From positions 248,001-312,000 of the forward strand of contig JAGYKR010000001.1 in NCBI GenBank assembly GCA_018401375.1: a DNA stretch of 64,000 nt. The letters are read 5' to 3'. The notes below the pieces were generated by a model. That model worked only from the letters and a program-made list of their open reading frames with translations. It did no database searches and was not told the DNA's origin. Within the stretch, counting starts at the first letter, position 1. Every line of letters begins with the position of its first letter. Below are positions 62,670 through 64,000 of the stretch, piece by piece. The position numbers were made by a program, and so were the translations under genes. Source of the DNA: Ilumatobacteraceae bacterium (GTDB taxonomy: Bacteria; Actinomycetota; Acidimicrobiia; Acidimicrobiales; Ilumatobacteraceae).

Positions 62670-63299
62670 CTACCAGCCGCGATCTACCCACTCTTGCAGG
62701 TGCGGACGCTCCGCACCGATGGTTGTGTCTAGCCCGTGTCCGGGTAGCACGAGTGTGTCGGCGGGAAAGGTGAATAACTTGTCGGTGATCGAAGAAATGA
62801 TGGTGCTGAAATCCCCACCCTCAAATGAGGTGTTGCCGGGGCCGCCGGGGAACAAGGTGTCTCCGGTAAACAGCAGCGGCGTGTCAGCGAGGTGAAACGA
62901 GATCGAGCCGGGGGTGTGGCCTGGGTTGTGGATCGCATGTAATCGGAGATGGCCAAACTCGATCACTTCGAGATCGTCGATCAACACGTCGTAACCCACT
63001 TCAGCGAGCATCGGTGCGTCTGCAGCAGTGACTGCGACTTCGTAGCCGGCTTCACGCAGGGCCGGGACCGCTTGGATGTGGTCCCAGTGTCCGTGGGTTT
63101 CAAGCACTCGCCGCACCCCGAGGCTGGTGCACAGTTCAAGGAGTTGTTCGTGTTCGTTAGCCGCGTCGATGAGGACCGCCTCGCCGCTGCGGCGACAACG
63201 GATGACGAACACGTTGTTCTCATAGGGCCCCACCACAACTTTGTGGATCTCGGCATCAGCGTTGGACCAGTGCAATGTGGGTGTTTCAGCGATGCTCAT
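62670..63299 (-). CDS. MBL fold metallo-hydrolase, glyoxalase II-like
   Basis: The 209-residue zinc hydrolase has the motif LETHGHWDHIQAVPAL near residue 65, IHNPGHTPGSISFHL near 125, FTGDTLFPGG near 145 and VLPGHGLDTTIG near 190. This pattern is close to glyoxalase II-like enzymes that hydrolyse thioesters. The substrate is unknown. The ATG at 63299 overlaps the HigA gene stop by 4 bases. Confidence 0.87.
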   Translation of the reverse strand: MSIAETPTLHWSNADAEIHKVVVGPYENNVFVIRCRRSGEAVLIDAANEHEQLLELCTSLGVRRVLETHGHWDHIQAVPALREAGYEVAVTAADAPMLAEVGYDVLIDDLEVIEFGHLRLHAIHNPGHTPGSISFHLADTPLLFTGDTLFPGGPGNTSFEGGDFSTIISSITDKLFTFPADTLVLPGHGLDTTIGAERPHLQEWVDRGW

Positions 63300-63550
63300 A
63301 CGTGGCCGATCTGATCTCGTGAAATTTCGAGTTCGTAGTGTGACTGCAGATTCATCCAGAAACTCTCACTGGTTTCGAAGTAGTGGGAGAGACCTGATGC
63401 GGTGTTGGCGGTGATCGCTCGCTCGCCGTTAAGAATCTCGCCCATTGAGTCCGAAGGCACACCGATGCTTGCAGCTACTTGGTGATGCGTGAGCCCGAGG
63501 GGTTCGAGGAAGTCGGCTCTCAGAACTTCGCCGGGGTGGATCGGTCTCAT
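63296..63550 (-). CDS. higA: HigA-type addiction module antitoxin
   Basis: The 84-residue protein has MRPIHPGEVLRADFLEPLGLTHHQVAASIGVP, the helix-turn-helix of HigA antidotes, followed by GEILNGERAITANTASGLSHYFETSESFWMNLQSHYELE. HigA would repress its own promoter and neutralise a RelE-like HigB toxin. No HigB-like gene lies next to it; the next gene upstream is a PIN protein. The ATG at 63550 was preferred because the open frame up to 63697 is antisense to the PIN gene. It is translated into the MBL hydrolase through a 4-base overlap. Confidence 0.85.
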   Translation of the reverse strand: MRPIHPGEVLRADFLEPLGLTHHQVAASIGVPSDSMGEILNGERAITANTASGLSHYFETSESFWMNLQSHYELEISRDQIGHV

Positions 63551-63578
63551 CTCTGTATTCAAGCAGAGTCGGAGAATC

Positions 63579-63983
63579 TCAGGTGCTGACCACATCAAAG
63601 CCGTGGCCGAGCGCAACGGTGATTTGAGCCGGATCAAAGGTGATGAAGGTGACCGGTTCGGGGAGGCGTTCGGCGGCGGCGAGATGGATCGCATCACTGA
63701 GCCGTAACGGCTGGCTGCGCGCGAGGGCCGCAGCGCGATCTAAGCAGCGTTGATCGAGAGGGATGATGTGGAGATGATCCCAGATCAAGCGCAACGCATC
63801 TTCAAGATCGGATCGGAGAATGCTCTCATCGGTTAAGCGGTCGATCGCCGGCAGGGCTTCGGTGAGTGCCATCGCAGATGCACACCAGATCGGATCGGTC
63901 TCGAGTGCCTTAAGCACCACGGCCCGCGCCGGTCCATCCACGATCGCGGCCAGCAGGGCGCTGGTGTCAAGGGCGATAGTCAT
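63579..63983 (-). CDS. PIN-domain ribonuclease toxin (VapC-type)
   Basis: The 134-residue protein has the PIN-domain acidic residues: Asp in IALDTSALLAAI near residue 5, Glu in MALTEALPAID near 42, Asp in RLSDAIHLAAAERL near 96 and Asp in ITFDPAQITV near 115. It would cleave RNA if freed of its antitoxin. A stop codon overlapping its ATG by 4 bases marks the end of an upstream gene, most likely the antitoxin, which leaves the window. Confidence 0.85.
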   Translation of the reverse strand: MTIALDTSALLAAIVDGPARAVVLKALETDPIWCASAMALTEALPAIDRLTDESILRSDLEDALRLIWDHLHIIPLDQRCLDRAAALARSQPLRLSDAIHLAAAERLPEPVTFITFDPAQITVALGHGFDVVST

Positions 63984-64000
63984 GATCGAGCAGGCAGGTC
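63980..64000 (-). CDS. 3' end of an upstream gene, probably the antitoxin of the PIN toxin (partial)
   Basis: Only the last six codons and stop are in the window, reading DLPARS. The TGA overlaps the ATG of the PIN gene (ATGA), the usual sign of an antitoxin-toxin pair. Too little is present to name a family. Confidence 0.45.
   Translation of the reverse strand, partial: DLPARS

Overview
The window comes from a bacterial chromosome of roughly 60% GC. It is most likely an actinomycete, and I would guess the class Acidimicrobiia. Reasons: a DUF3039 protein, an F420-type luciferase-like oxidoreductase, a Suf operon carrying a Rieske ferredoxin, DUF222/HNH endonucleases, many GTG starts, and dense 4-base ATGA overlaps between genes. 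I found no rRNA, tRNA or CRISPR array. The taxonomic placement is inference.

Layout. 1-6140: ahcY, then a complete olefin cluster oleA, oleBC (one fused gene) and oleD. 6118-13636: DUF3039 protein, M20 peptidase, ACT-domain malic enzyme, an unknown protein, and an MFS transporter coupled to a lone molybdenum-hydroxylase large subunit. 13635-20990: an ArsC-family gene with an in-frame TGA, YceI protein, copper-chaperone lipoprotein, thioesterase, LLM oxidoreductase, SDR, flavoprotein disulfide reductase and SGNH hydrolase. 21021-24480: a decayed zone (ABC-F pseudogene, a possible crotonase relic) and a DUF4143 ATPase preceded by three 23-bp repeats. 24483-31971: class I fumarase, TauE/SafE protein, HrpB helicase, thioredoxin-fold protein, eIF2B-like protein and a VapBC-type pair. 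32013-37692: a pyrimidine/beta-alanine catabolic set, dienelactone hydrolase and HAD hydrolase. 37708-39860: a second AAA ATPase and relics of a surface protein and an XRE regulator. 39871-44156: acyl-CoA dehydrogenase, flippase-like membrane protein, MaoC dehydratase and mutY. 44116-46941: an operon of alpha/beta hydrolase, thioredoxin-domain protein and a UGSC selenoprotein. 47009-50296: MBL hydrolase, MauE-like protein and oligopeptidase B. 50329-62190: a Suf system in two blocks on opposite strands, each with its own sufC. 62272-64000: unknown protein, MBL hydrolase, HigA and a PIN toxin.

The main discovery is that two genes use TGA as a sense codon, evidently selenocysteine. In the ArsC-family gene (13635-13991) the TGA sits exactly where the family has its catalytic cysteine. 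In the gene at 44116-44652 the TGA is followed by Gly-Ser-Cys, the signature of the UGSC family. In both genes a stem-loop begins exactly 12 bases after the TGA and has a 5-base loop with a GUG core, as expected of a bacterial SECIS element. Ordinary gene calling splits or truncates both genes. The machinery (selA, selB, selC, selD) is not in this window.

Other points of interest are the OleBC fusion, the two-sufC Suf layout with a related palindromic motif beside each block, a small four-cysteine protein between sufB and sufD, and 23-bp repeats abutting a DUF4143 ATPase.
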